From assembly GCA_025331125.1 (NCBI GenBank), contig JAOALB010000139.1:62001-126000 (forward strand): a stretch of DNA of 64,000 nucleotides. Direction: 5' to 3'. Below the pieces are notes generated by a model, which was given only the letters and a program-made list of their open reading frames with translations, was not told the origin of the DNA and made no database searches. The translations under genes were made by a program, and so were the position numbers. Numbering within the stretch: position 1 is the stretch's first letter; each line of letters begins with the position of its first letter. Origin of the DNA: Mycogone perniciosa (lineage: Eukaryota > Ascomycota > Sordariomycetes > Hypocreales > Hypocreaceae). Shown piece after piece: positions 49,109 through 62,900 of the stretch.

Positions 49109-49733
49109 ATCTAACAACCGACACGAATCCCGGTACTACCCAGAGCGAGCTCTTATCAAAAGCCTGCAAGAGTGATTGCATGGGATCAGAAGAGTATGAG
49201 ATCATTCAGGGCCTTTAATTCAACTCAGTCACGTACTCGATTGAGGTTACATTGTGCAGATAGCCGTGCATTCGGAAAGCAGCCAATACGCATGTGTCGG
49301 CATAGCCGTAGACCATCGCTTTATTTTGTGATCTTATTAAGAAGCCGCAAATCGACCCAATCCACCGTGATTAAAATGTAGTTTTCTAATTGAGTGACAT
49401 TGATCCTCCAACTAACTGGGTTGTAGCCCTTTCAAGTATCAAAAATCGGTCACTCAGGTTATACGAAACTTTCATCATAGATACCATCACCATGTGTTTT
49501 GGATCATTGACCTCAAGGGTTCCCATTGTTGCCGATGAACTGTTGAATGTCCAAGCTCTGAGGTGTTCTGTTAATTTCAGCCAGGACTGCAAGCCATTGG
49601 TGGTGATATTTTTGACCCCCTCGTATATCCTGATGCAAGCAAACACATTCAAATACCGAAATGACATCTTCCGCAAGAAATTTTAGTAAAGATTTCCAGG
49701 CCGCTACCTTTTTTCATGTAATACCTGTATTGA
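49109..49733. other. Intergenic, no gene seen
   Basis: About 625 bp between the helicase pseudogene and the 3' end of the flavoprotein gene. Overlapping ORFs on opposite strands at 49386-49686 have no recognisable content. Confidence 0.5.
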
Positions 49734-51059
49734 TTACACCCATTGTGGAACCACCCGCTTACAAAAGTTCATGAACTTCCAAAATCCGACCGCATGTTCC
49801 ACATTGCCTGCAGGGTCAGTAACCTTCTCTGGAAAGGCGATGCCGGCGCCAAACAACCCAGGGATATAGGGCTGGTTTTCAGATGCTTCTGAACTTGGAG
49901 AATGAGTGAAGAAGCGCCCGGTGAGGCCGTCATGCTCAAGTTGCAAGGCTTCGGGTTTGGTACTTGGTCGTGCAACTGAGGTTAGCTGTGGCAGAGGATT
50001 CCTCTGATAGCCGATCGCCTGGATGACATGGGTACACGCGGGAAGCTCAGCTTCGTAGACATCTTTTTCGGCGTTGGGAGGCGTCCAAATCCTCGTAATG
50101 ATCTTGCTAGCGGGACTGGTCGGGAACGCTTCATCCTCCAGATTGTCGCGAGCCCATTGAGCAGCCTGGCCCTTGAGGCCAGTATTGTCATACAGAATCC
50201 ATCCGTCCATAAACTTAGCGTAGCGCAGGTTCTTGTGTCGGGAGAACCATTTGATCCGCAGGCGTGGGTGTGTGGTTGTCGCGAGATTGAAGAGGTTCAT
50301 TAGGACAAGAATAGCAGAGTGGGAGGCGCCAATCACTGCAACTGTGGCATGATCATCCTGCTTAAACGTTTCTGCTAAAAGTGATGGCTTTAGAGCGGTG
50401 TCCAAGTGCACGGCTGTTATACCGGATTTGAACGACCGAGACGTGCTATTCAAGATCGGCAACGGTTCTGCAATCGGACTAGATCCAGTGCACAGAACGA
50501 GCCGAGGAGTAGCCACAGGTTCCGAGTTGTCCATTACAACAGTCCACAGATTATGGACCTGTGATATCGAATTCTTCAGTCAACAGAGCCCCTCAATCTC
50601 ACGTTTGAGCGGGAGCTCGGGGCGCATACATACCCTGTCGAACTCGGCTGCGGTGACTTGCCCATGATGCTGCTGGACATGGTTGAAGTGGTGAGCAAGG
50701 CCATCCGTGAGCATCTGACATAAATCTGCAGCATAGCCAAGCTCACAGCCTTGGTCTTGTCGCAGGTCGCCCAACGTAGTGAATGCATTTGGTGTTTCAG
50801 TCTGGTTGACGATGTGCTGAAAGGGCTCAATGGCAGTGGCAAACTTAAGGAAGAGGTCGACTTTGGTATTACTGGGCACTTCTCGATAGCGGTCATTCAC
50901 GCGACCAGCGCCAAACGTAGGATCTACCCAAAGCTGGCGATGCTGTTTCGGCAGATGCTCAAGCAGATTGCCCACAACGGCGATGCCACTGGGACCGCCG
51001 CCAACGACCACAGCGTCAACTGAGGCTAGCCGATACAGGGGCCTAGTGAGCCGGAACAT
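49734..51059 (-). CDS. FAD/NAD(P)-binding monooxygenase-like protein
   Basis: 416 residues, exons 51059-50634 and 50558-49734 (minus strand), with the intron between FDR and VHNLW. An N-terminal FAD Rossmann motif GGGPSG (Gly20-Gly25) and a second nucleotide-binding motif GASHSA near residue 219 give the two-dinucleotide layout of flavin monooxygenases and N-hydroxylases. The sequence HVIQAIGY near residue 328 resembles the ATGY element of that group. The closing segment IPGLFGAGIAFPEK fits the C-terminal FAD-binding strand. Length is close to that of compact fungal members. The substrate is unknown. No PKS or NRPS lies beside it on this side. It appears intact. Confidence 0.82.
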
Positions 51060-52158
51060 GATTCAGGGAGTGTCAATAGGGCTGTATGCGCTGGCGAGGA
51101 GCTATTATCATCAGGCCTGATGTCTTGTGAAATGTTGTGCATATTTTTAGAGGCCCCTTTTTCTCTCTCGCATTTTTGCGGGGAAACAAAAACTGCTAGC
51201 ACTGTGGAGATAAACGGCCCAATTATTGCACAGTGGGGTTCTTATGGGGGAAATAGCGCAGTTGTTCCGCTGAAGGCCCAAAGGACAGTGCTATAATATT
51301 AGGCTGTCTGGGCGTTATTTAGCTCAGATGGTCGTGACGAACAAGTATCGCACTTCACATGCGCGTGGGAATGAAGGCTCTCTTGGCTTGTATAAATAAC
51401 GTATCAGGAGAGAAGCCAAAGGTGTGGTTTATATAATGCCAATATTGTGGTTGTGGCGAGCGGTTCGAACATTCGATCACACGCTTGTTCACGAAGGTAG
51501 CTTCAGTGCGAAAACAAGGCCGACTGGTCAAGAAAGACATCAAGGGAGATCTCGAGCCTGGTTTCTGAGCGTTTTCTTTTAGCACTCTTGATTCTGCTTT
51601 AGGTCCATAGGGCAACATATCGCAGTGATCTTCCGGCCATTGAAGTAATGGTCAGGTATACTAAAGGATGGGGTCGAAGGGAAAACCCGTGAGTAGCCCT
51701 ACCAAAGCAGTATTATCTACCACTTATAATAAATAACTATCAAAAATTCCATCTTTTCCGAGGTGGACAACCTTCTATTTGGTGCTGTACCTTCTACTTC
51801 TGAATCATACACTACACCAAACCTCTACGGGGAATATCCAGACAGTTCACGACTTCTATCTAATTAATGCTCAACCTTGAGACACTCATTCGAGCTCCAC
51901 CGGCGAGAGGGCACCAGAGATATCCCCGTCTTTCGACAAGCAGTATTAACCGGCAAGGGAGCTATCCACACCTTTGCCACCAAGGCACTCTCTTGATACA
52001 AATGGACTAGTAACTGGTTCGGAAGCTATAAAGAGTATTCTACAGCCAAAGGAAGAAGGAAACAAAGATAGCCTGTAGATATAACTATTTACATAATTGC
52101 CAGCCAAAATCCAAAATATATGGCTGGCTAACTATTAGCAGATAGTACCTCTAATAAT
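51060..52158. other. Intergenic, no gene seen
   Basis: 1.1 kb. The minus-strand ORF 51355-51618 has no recognisable content. Composition is ordinary. This should contain the promoter of the flavoprotein gene and the 3' region of the RNase gene. Confidence 0.5.
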
Positions 52159-52872
52159 TTAAGTAGCCGCACGCCATGAACATCCATGGAATCTATTTCC
52201 CGATTCTCCCCTGTGCGTAATAGTGTCACACCACTGTCCACACCTGTTGAAGATCACGCGGTCTGGGCCAGGGGCATTGCGAGAGCCACCATTAAAAATG
52301 CGGTTACCATCCAAAACCGGATACTCATACCAAGGTCCGCCAGGGGAATGACGGTGCACTTGAGCAATGTTCTCGCTGTTGTAAAAACGCTTTGGCCAAA
52401 AGTTCGTATGGGCGCGGTTATAGGCCCGTCGAGAGGTACGAAGGAGCCCCAAGCCCTGCCTGACAGCGTTCCGGGAGTTGGATTCCCAAATGAGAGATCC
52501 GCCATGATTATTGAGGTTGCGGCACCAGTGGTATGCCTCAGTACGAGCGGCCAGATCCGAGCCCTCGGACTCTAGAGTGCCGTCATTGTCTTGCTCGGAC
52601 CCCTCAGGTGCACTGGCGTCACGCTTCCTTTCCGTACTAAAGTCATTTCCGTTCTCAACCCAGAACGTGCTGAACTATGGTTGGTAGAAGTGTCAGCTTT
52701 CTTTCTGAACCAAGTAAATAGAACTGAGCAAGATGCAACAAAGACTGACCGCAAGAGCATCATCCACACAAATGTCCTGCCGTTTCTCGAGCTCCTGTGT
52801 ATTGGAGTAGGCTGGACCAGCGAAGGTTCCAGGTACCAGAGCAGCGGCAAGAAGAAATTGAAGCACATGCAT
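52159..52872 (-). CDS. Secreted RNase T1/ribotoxin-superfamily protein
   Basis: 212 residues, exons 52872-52750 and 52674-52159 (minus strand). It opens with a signal peptide (LQFLLAAALVPGTFA), a kexin-type LEKR site at 28-31 and a second KR at 58-59, then an acidic, low-complexity pro-region. The C-terminal half carries the fungal guanyl-ribonuclease pattern: Glu158 in WYEYPV, Arg180 in GPDRVIFN, and His195 in ITHRGESGN, followed by Cys206. These match the catalytic Glu, Arg and His of the T1 family. The position usually held by the first catalytic His appears to be Lys136 in WPKRF, so activity may be altered. The long pro-region is unusual for T1 enzymes. It was found only after splicing; neither exon alone shows the fold. 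Confidence 0.8.
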
Positions 52873-53019
52873 ATTTAAGGGCTCTGCAGATATTTGGACG
52901 GCTTTTCAAGGTACTGGTAAAACATCTTCAGTTGAGATTAAGTTGCGCTGAAGATTAGAAAGAAAACTGGCAAGTTATAGCTGAGTTTGTGAACACACCT
53001 CACTAATAGGCTTCTTGGT

Positions 53020-56000
53020 AGTATAAAATAAAATCACTGTAAGAGATAAAACAATACTATATTAGCGTTGTTTGTTTGTTTGTTTTATTATTTACGTCCA
53101 CTAAGTAAGCTAGTTATATAAATCCCTTATAGGCAATAGGACGTTAAGAGCCGGCGGCTTGCGCCGCTATTTGCTGAGTTTCAATTTATAAAGGAAAAAG
53201 GGTTAATCTAGGTGGTGTTAATCTATTTCCGCTAAGGGAGGGCTATAAAGGTCCGCCTCCTCTATTAGTTTCTAGAAGGCCTTGCCTTTTATAGGTCTGA
53301 GTAGGTAAAAGAGGGGGGTCTCTTTTAGGGGGATATCTAAGAGGAAAGGCTTAACTATTCTATATTCTATAAAGTAGCCTTATCTCTTTAGTTCGCTGCA
53401 CTTATAGACAGACTCTCTATTATACTTAAAGTGTTTATAGTATTTTTAGAAGTCTCTATATCCTAATCTTTCTGCTAAAAGCTTATAAAGGATAGGGTAT
53501 AAGAGCTTGAGTTTTAAGGGGGAGGCTAGGGCCTTAAGTCCCTATTATTTATAGCCTTTTAAGGTTTTACTGAGCTAGTTTTATTCTTTTACTTCTATAA
53601 CTTTTTCTTTAATTTATCTTTTAATATATATAATTATAGCCTAGTTTTATAGCGCAATAAAAAAGGCTATACTTTATTTAACTAAACAGTTAACTTATTT
53701 ATTGCCTATAATATCCTTATATTTTAAAACTTATAAAATATAGGTCTTATAAAGTAAAATACTTTATACTAGTTTCTAAAAGTATATATATACTCTTTAT
53801 ATAAAAAGGGGGGCTTATTAAACAGCGTATTAATAATTAATAAATTATTTAAAAAAAGGTAAACTGCTTAAATTATATAGTTTTCCTTTATATATTTAAC
53901 TACTAGCTTTATAGCCTTTAAGGCAGTTAATGCCTTTATATTATAGACCTTTATATTATTAAAGCGCTTAATATTTATAGTTGCTTTTACTTTATAATAA
54001 ACAATTACTCCTTAGCCTATATTCCCTTTAATTTAAAACCTATTAAAGTAGGCTAAAATTAAGTAAAGGGGGAGGGATTTAATTATCTTTAAGTGTTTCT
54101 TTACTGCAGTTAATTTACTTATACCTTTTAAATTAAAATTAAAGAGGATATATAAAGACTTTTTAGCGAAAAGTATAAGTTTAATAGTCCTATTAATTAA
54201 AGTAGCAGTATATTAAAGTCTAGTTTATAATAGTTAAAAAGGGAGTTTTTAACTATTTTATTAATTTCTTTTAATAATAAATATAGTATCCTTTAAACTT
54301 ATATCCTTTAAGTCTTGATAGTTAACAATATTCCTTTAAGGTTTTAGTATTTAGTTTAATAATAATAATTTCAAAGTTTTAATACTATATAGTTATAATA
54401 TATTCTTTAAAAGCATTATAATCCTATACCTATTCTATAGGGTAAAATAAAATTTTAACTAAAAATGCATTATACTTTATTTTCTTTTAAAAAGATACTA
54501 TACAGTTATATATAATATAAATAACCTAGGATATAGTATAGTGCTTTTTATAAATAAGGTTATTTGCAGTATAATTTCTTTATATATAGAAATATATAGG
54601 TTTTTTATATATAGTTAAAGTAATTAAAATAGCTTTAATAGCTATTTTATTATTAGCTTTATTTTATATATAAAGCTGTTTATATAAGTATAGGTTTATC
54701 TTGTTTTGCTATATATTTATAGTAACTCTTTTAATTAAATTTAAGTAATATTTATTTAGTTTACCTTTAAAGTTACTATTTATAAATAATATATTTTCTA
54801 GTTTTAAAAGTATAGTATTATATAGTAATAGTCTATATTATAAAGGATTATTTTTATTTTTATTATTAAAGTTATTACTATTAGTTTATCTTTTATTATT
54901 TACAGTAATTTAATTAAAATATTAATAGTTAACTATAATAACTATTTATTTCTTTAAAATACTATTATCTTTATTTAATTTTATATAATTAAAGTTTAAG
55001 TTTTATTTTATTAAACTATTTAGGCGTAGTAAATACCTATTTACTTTATTTTCTTTAAATATACCTTTAAAAATTAAAAATTAAAAATTTAATTAATATC
55101 CCTTTTAATTTATTATAAATATCTTTTTAGGTTATTTTAAGTATTATATGCTTTTATTTTTATTAGTTTTATAAATAAAGCAGCTATTATTATAGTATAT
55201 AGTCTAGTTAAATAATATATAATTAATAGCTTTTAAAACTATATTAACCTTTCATCTAGGTTTTAGTGTAAGCTTTTAAGGTTTATTAGTTTTTAGCTTT
55301 TATAAAGCTTTATTGTCTTTTAAAAAATATCCTGGTTTATTATAATTATAATAAATAACTTTTACCTTTCCTTTTTAAATAGTATTTAAATTTATTTAAT
55401 TAAATCTTTTATTATTAAAGCTAGTAATATATTTTTATTACTTTTTACTTTAATTTATATATCTTTAATATTTATAAACTTATTTAAATTACTATTATCT
55501 TTTCTTTATATTTATATATTTTTTAATAAATTTAATAATACTTTTATTATAAAAAAACTTATAAGTTTCCTTTTTAACTTTTAATTTAAATTTATTATAA
55601 AAATATTTAATAAAAGTAAAGTTCCTTTATTTAACTTTAAAAGTATAATTCCTAAAGTATATAATATAGTTAAAGTATTTTCCTTTTTAAACTAAGTTTA
55701 TAAATTTATTTTCTGCAATATATTTTTTATTAATATGATTAAAGATATTTTTTAATTTTTCTTTAAATTAATTATAACTAGTAAATACAAGCTATATTTA
55801 TTTATTAGCTTTACTTTTATTATTAAAGAAATCCCTTTAAATAAATTTAAACTATTTTAAAGTATTTCTTTTAAATTATTTAGCAGCTAAAAAGACTTTA
55901 CTAATCTCTATATTAAAGCTAATTAAAAAGTAGGTAAAGTAATTGTATAATTAAGTAAAAAATAATTAAAGTATTACAGTATTTTTATTAAAGGGCTTAA

Positions 56001-56790
56001 AGGGCTGCATTTTAAGCGACTCTTTTAAGTCCTTTAAAGGTTAATTTCCTTTATAGTTTAGTATAAAGTTTAAAGCAGGTAAAGCTTAACTCTATAAGTT
56101 TATAATAATTATTTACTATTAGTAAATTATTTATTAAAGTCTAGCGTTTTTAATAATTAAATATTAATAGCATTATTTTTATTTTATATAATTAGCTTTT
56201 ATATATTAAAAGGCTTTTTTATATAAATGCAAAATTATTTTATTTTATTAACTTTATCTTTATTTTTACTTTTATTTATATTATTATCTTTATTATTATC
56301 CTTCCTTTAGCGAGGAGGTAGGATAAAGGGTAGAGTGTTAAGGTTATTAAAAAAGGATACTGCAGTAGATATACTTACAGTATTATTTAGGATTTTTAAT
56401 AGCCTTTTAAATAAGAGTTAATAATCTATAATAATCTAGGTTAATTCTTAATAGTTAAATTAAAGTTTATAGGGTTTATATTAATAAAGAAGTTAAAGAT
56501 AAATATTAAGCAGGGTAATATAATTACTATTTTATAAAATAGGTAGTTTAAGTAAATAATTATATTAAATAATTGTAATTTATTTAATGTTATATATAAA
56601 AGAGATATATAATAAATATATTTAAATTATTTAAATTATAGTAATTTTATTGATTTAGGATTACGGTTTTGTATAGTAATCCCTTTTATAGGATTACGTT
56701 TACGGCTATAATCCATTAATGATTGGTTAGAGGTTCCGACGTTCTGCCGTGATCCTGTGACCAGGTCTTCGATATGGTCGGGTCGTGACA
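53020..56790 (-). mobile_element. RIP-degraded retrotransposon block A (Tad-like LINE 3' part plus LTR terminus)
   Basis: Extremely AT- and TpA-rich. On the minus strand near 53330-53480 the frame reads LLAERLGYRDF, then KYYKHFKYNRESVYKC and, after stops, KAF*KLIEEADLYS. This matches the Cys/His-containing C-terminal end of Tad-like LINE ORF2 proteins, with in-frame stops from C-to-T and G-to-A changes. A TTTG run at 53069-53085 (AAAC repeats on the minus strand) could be the 3' tail. The right edge, 56776-56790, is an inverted TGTCACGACCCGACC, suggesting an LTR element beginning there, so two elements may be nested. Internal boundaries cannot be resolved by eye. Confidence 0.65.
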
Positions 56791-56999
56791 CACTTCTACA
56801 ATCAAGTTTCGAGCTTCCCTCCTACATATACAGGTACCCACCTTTTAGGTGCCTACCCACCAAAATTCCATAACCTTTTAACTAGCTAATAAGAAAGTAC
56901 GCTTAATAACGCTCTCTCGCCCCTTTTAAGCATTTAGAGAAAGAGCGAATGCTATTAGACTTTAAGTAAACTAGGAATAATTAAACCTTACTACTGCTA

Positions 57000-59900
57000 G
57001 GCAGGCAGCACTTTAATAACTTAAAAAAAAAGGTATTCTTTTACTTTTAAAGTAAAGGGAGGCTATAGTCTTTTTATTTATATTTAAAAAATACTATATT
57101 AATGATAAATATATTGAAATTAATATCCTTAATTTTAATCGTCATTTTAATATAAAATTTAATAAATTTCTTTTTTAAAAGTTTTTTAAAAAATAAAAAT
57201 TAATTAAATATAGTATTTAAAATCTTTATTTAAATTAAAGAAATTAATTTAATTTAAATAATTGTTGCAGAGCGCGGTATAGCTATATAGAGTATAGAGA
57301 GAAATAGGAATAAAGCTTGATTCTAGTAATAAATATACTATAATGGCCTCGCTATATATATATATAACTAATATAAAGGAAAATATAGAAAATATATATT
57401 ATAAGCGCCTATATAGTTTAATATATTGCTTATGCGATATATATATTAGCTAGTATCTGCTATATAAACAGATAAAAGCTTCTTAGCGCTAATAAGCGCT
57501 AATAAGTAGTAATAATAAAGTAATAAATATAAAGTATTATATTTTAATAAAGCAGTAGACTATTACCAGTAAATATTTATAGGTAATATTATAGTAGCAG
57601 GATTTAGGCAATAGTATAATATAATTAATAAAGATATTTAACTATATATAGAATAGGATTAGCAGTAGTTAAAGGAAACCTTATAGTAAAGATTATAAGG
57701 CCTTTATTTTAATATATAATTTACAGGCTTATATAAATACTTTAATGTCTTTTAAGATTTATAGCTATTAATGTATTTAACTAATAAAGTCTAGGGTTTT
57801 AAACCTGCCTAAATATCTAGCTAGGCTGCTAAAGTAGTTTCTAAATAGGATTTATATATAAAGCTTATTATTAATAGGAATAAAGAGCTGCTTTTAATAG
57901 TAGATTCTGCTATTTATTATTTAGTAGTTATTTATTATAATCTAGAGTTCCCTGTAAAGCTGCTTTGGCTATTAGCGGATATTAAGGTTTTAGAAGCGCA
58001 GTTACTATTTCTCTCGCTATAGTATTTTATTCATATACTGCTGCGATTAAATTATCGATTAGTTTATTTTCTGCGGGTATTATTATAGCTATAGGGGCAG
58101 CCTTTATAGATATTTCTACATTTAATAAGATTTCTTTTTAGAATATTGCCTAAACTTTAAGGCTAAAAGAACTTTACAGGAAAATAGTATATTGCTTGTT
58201 TTTAATTCGGTTATTAAAGGGATTTAATTTTATAGGCCTATTTTCTGCTTTTCTATTTAAGGCGTTAGGCTCTATAGCCTTAAAGCTAGGTTAATAGATA
58301 ATGCAGAAGTTAAAGCCAGAAAGGAATTTAAACTATTAAACTTATCGCTAATTTAAAGCTTTAATTAAAGTAAAGTATTTAAAGTTTTTATAGTCTATAA
58401 TAATATTAAATTCTTATAAACTTTATAATTCTAGGCGCTACTCTTTTATTGCTTTAATAATAGCTAGGAGTTCTTTATTATAAATCTTTTAGTTGTATTT
58501 TTAAGTATTATACTTTACAGAAAAGAATATAATAAAGTATAAAATGCCTTTTTTATTATACTGTAACAGGATACTGCCTAATGACTAGTTAAAGGCGTCT
58601 ATTTTAAAGACTATTTGCTTATTATAGTTAAAGAGGGCTAAAACTAAAGCTAATTTAAAAGTATATTGAATTAAGTTAAAGGCTTCCTGCTGTTTGTCTC
58701 TTTAAATATATAGTTAGTTTTTCTTTAAAAGCTTATTTAATAGTATAGTTATTTTAAAGTATTTTTAAATAAAATAGTAATAAAAGTTTATAAAGCTAAG
58801 GAATTTTTATAGGTCTTTTACTCCTTTAAATAGTTGCCAGTTTAATATAGCTTTAACCTTTTTAAGATCTATCTCTAGTCCCTTTAAAGTAATAATTAAG
58901 CTAAAGTATTTTATTTTTATTATCTTAAACTTATATTTAATAATATTAATTTAAAGGCTAGCGTTTTAAAGGCAAGCTATTATTTTACGGATATATTTTC
59001 AGTATTCCTTTTAACTTAAAGAGTATATAAAGACATTATTAAAATATACTATATAAGTATAATTAAAGAGGTTATAAAAAGTATAGTTAATATAGTATTA
59101 AAATATAGCAGGCGCGTTATAAAGGCCGAAAAGTATAACTAATATTTTAAAAAGGCTAAACCTTATAATAAATACTATTTTCTATATATTTCCTTTAGTA
59201 ATATAAACGTTATTAAATACAGCAATAATATTAAGTTTTATATATACTTTTATATAGCTTAAAGTATTAAAGGTTTCTTAAATTAATAGTAATAGGTATT
59301 AATTTTTAATAGTAATATTGTTTAACCTTTAATAGTTTTAATAAATATAGATACTGCCTTTTAGTTTTGCGGCTAAAAGGAGGGGAGCAGTATATTATAC
59401 TTGCAATTTACAGATAAATCCTTTTACTAAATTATTATTTAACTATTTTCTTATTACTTGCAGTTTATTAAATAAAAATAGCCTATTCTTTTAGTATAGA
59501 GGGTCTTTTCCTAGCAATATTTTAATCTTATAGTTTTAAGCCTATTATAAAGGAAGCTTATTTACTATTTTTGGCAGGAAGGTATTATATAGGTTATATA
59601 GCCAGGATAGCAGTTTCTTTAAAATATTTAGCTTACTAAACTTAAATTTTCCTACTATAAATTTCTTTATATTAGCGGCTATAATCTTTTTTAATTATAT
59701 TAAGGAGTAGTATTTATTAATAAAGTTACATATTTCTTTCAGTAATACTGTTTTTACTTTAATATAGTCTCCCTATCCTATAAGTATTTATCGGAAAAAC
59801 TTATTTAAAAGCTTTAATAGGCTAATAAACGCTAGTTCTTTAATTTTAATAGTTTAGTTAATCTTTTTTTAGGTTACTTTTATTATACAGATATATAGTT

Positions 59901-62900
59901 AATAATAAAAAGTAATAAAGTTTATAGCTGCTATTATTTATATATCTGCTATATTTAAATGTACTTTTTAATTTTAAGGTTTAATTTAGTTTTGTAGAAG
60001 CAGTATATTAAAAGGTAATAATAGTAGCTTTAATAAAGGTTTTCCTTTTTATTATTAACTATAGATTATACAGGCAGGCAGTAGCTTTATATATATTTAG
60101 TTTAGGATTATTTATACCTATATTTCCTTATTATTAGTTCTGCTATACCTATAGGTTATATAATAATCTTAGTTCAATATTAAAGTTTATAAAATATATA
60201 GTTTATAAGTTTTTTTTTTAATTAAATTATAGTTTTCTTTTTTTTAAATGTTTTTAATTAATAATTGCTAGTATAATATAGTCCTTTATTTAATTAAATT
60301 AAGCTTTACTTTATTTAAAGTGTCTTTAACTATTAATTGCTAGTAATATATATTCCCTATATTAGTTTTAATAAAGTTATTTTTTATTTTAACTGCTATT
60401 AAAACTTATATAAAGTTAACTGTATTTTTTAAAAGGTAATACTTATAATAGTAATAGGATTTAAAAGTAATAGTTAATTTTTCCTAGTTAATATTAAAGT
60501 TATATTTTCTTAGTTATAAAAGGCTAAAAATAATAAATATATTATTCAAGATACTTATAATAAAAAAAAGGTTAAGTTTTTTATAAAGGCTAATTATAAT
60601 TTATATAATAAAAAAGCTTAAAATTTTATTAGCTATACTTTTATTAATAAAAAAAGGTTTCTAGTAAATAATAGTTATTAAATAGTAATATTAAATCTTT
60701 TAATAAAAGGGCAGCTAATAAAAGCTTAAAGTATATAGCTATTATCTATTAAAGCTTTTATATTAATATAAATATTATATATAAAAGATAGTATAGTTTA
60801 TATTAAAAGGGATTTACTATTTATTAATTTAAGTTTAAAGGGCTTTTAATTAAAAAGGCAGTAGTAGATTTATTTTAAGATAATTGTACTATTTATAGTT
60901 AACCTTTATTTGCAATTTTTAGTAAAGGTTAATTTTTTCCTTAGTTTATAAATTAAGTTTAAGTTTTTAATAGGTATTGCTAGCTAAAGTAAAGTAAGTT
61001 AAAAATTAATAAAGCAGCGTTATTATTATTATTTTTATTAATATTTAAAAAGGGTATATTATTTAAAGCCTAGATTTATAAGTTAATTAAATATTATAGG
61101 TAATATTAATATACTATTAAGGTTTAGTTATTATACTTTACTAGGCTATTTTACTATTAACTTTAAAGTACTGCTAGGTTAAAGTATAGCTAGTATAGCT
61201 GGATTTAGTAATTTTAATTTTATACCTAGTATAAATTTCTTTAATATATATTAGCCTGCTTTTTTTTATTATATTTATTAAAGCTATAACCTGCTTTTTT
61301 ATAGTAAAAGTATAATCCTTTAATAATATATTCTTTGCAAGAGACTTAAAGGCAAGGTAGTATAATATATATAGTATCTAGCTATATTAGGTTACTGGTT
61401 AGCGCTAAGGCAGCAGCTTGGTTATTTATTTAGTTATTTATTTAGTTATTCTGCTAGCGTTAATAATATTACTGCTATTATTAATAGCTTTATTAATACT
61501 AGCCTATTTAAATAGCGTAAAAGGCATTATAGTAGGCGCTTTCTTAAAGCCTATTATAGATAGTTTAATAAAGTTAGCATTATTCAGTAAAGTTAAGTTT
61601 ATCTAGCTTAATTATTTAAGTCTTTATAGTGTTAGTAAATTCTTAAAAGACTTTTATTATTAAAGCCTTTATTATCTATTTAGCAGTTTTACTATATTTA
61701 CTGCCTAGTATAAATAACTTTACTATAAAGTTTTAAAAAGGCTTATTTAATATATATAGGTTATTAAAGGACTATAATGCTTTTTAAAATAGATCGATTA
61801 TTTTATATTATTTATTAAAATTAATAAAAAGTATTATATTAATTTTTTAATATTACTAGGCGGGGTTATTATAATTTTTAATAATAGTATTAAAGTTTCT
61901 TTATTACAGTTAATATATATCTCCCTTTAAAAGGCCTGCAATATATAAAATCTTTTTAAATTTAATTAAAAAAATTAACTAGTTATTTATAAAGGTAATA
62001 TTAATTTAAAAGCGCTAGTTAATATATTTTTACTAGCATTTAATAATATCTTTTTACTTACTATTAAATTACTTAAAGTTTTTAGTTTAGTAGCGGCTAA
62101 ATAAATTATTATTTTTAAGGTTTAGCAGTAAAACTATATTTAAAGCTTTAACTTAAACTTTAATTTATACTTTAAGGTTTTAGTTTTTAACTGCCTATTT
62201 TAAGATTTCTTATATAAAGGTTTACTTTTATTTTTCCTATTAAGCTAGGCCTTTATCTATTATTTAATTAAAAAGATAGAACTAGTAATAAAGGTTATTG
62301 TCTTTAATAATTACCTTTATTAAATATATATAGTCGCTATTAATACTGGATTTTTATAGGGTTTTAAAAAGAAAAAGGAAAGGCGCTAGCTTTATAGCAA
62401 AAACTATAGTCTATTAGGCTAGGTTAAGTTACAGGGCAAGGTTTAGGGCATTTATATTTATCTTATTTATAATTAATTTCCTATAGGTATAGGGTTTAAG
62501 GGGTAAAGGCTAGGCTGTAGAGGCGTTATTATAGGTTTAGGAATAAAGGGGGAATTTAAAGAAGTTTATAATTGGTTAGGTATATGCCTTGCAATAGCGC
62601 AGCTGAGTTAAAGGACAGTATAAACTATTATAGTATAGGAAGGCAGGTTAAGGTAAATATTATTATTGTACTGTAAAGAGTAAGGAAGCCCTAAGGCTTT
62701 ACAGAAAGCTATAGCTAGGAACGCGTTGGGGCCTGGTTATATAACTAGAGCTTACGTGACAGGGCGTTAACATCGCGTTATAGTTGGTGCCATAATAATA
62801 TATATATAGTTTTCGACTGTTTTAAAAGGATTTTAAACTCTTTTAATAATATAAAAGTAAGTTACTTTAAAGTTATTAAATTAAAAGCGAAAATATAAAT

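Noticed and set aside
61418..61606. 62-codon hydrophobic ORF in the AT-rich block
   Set aside because: Leu/Ile-rich translation is expected by chance from TTA/ATT-rich RIPped DNA; it lies inside the gypsy remnant.
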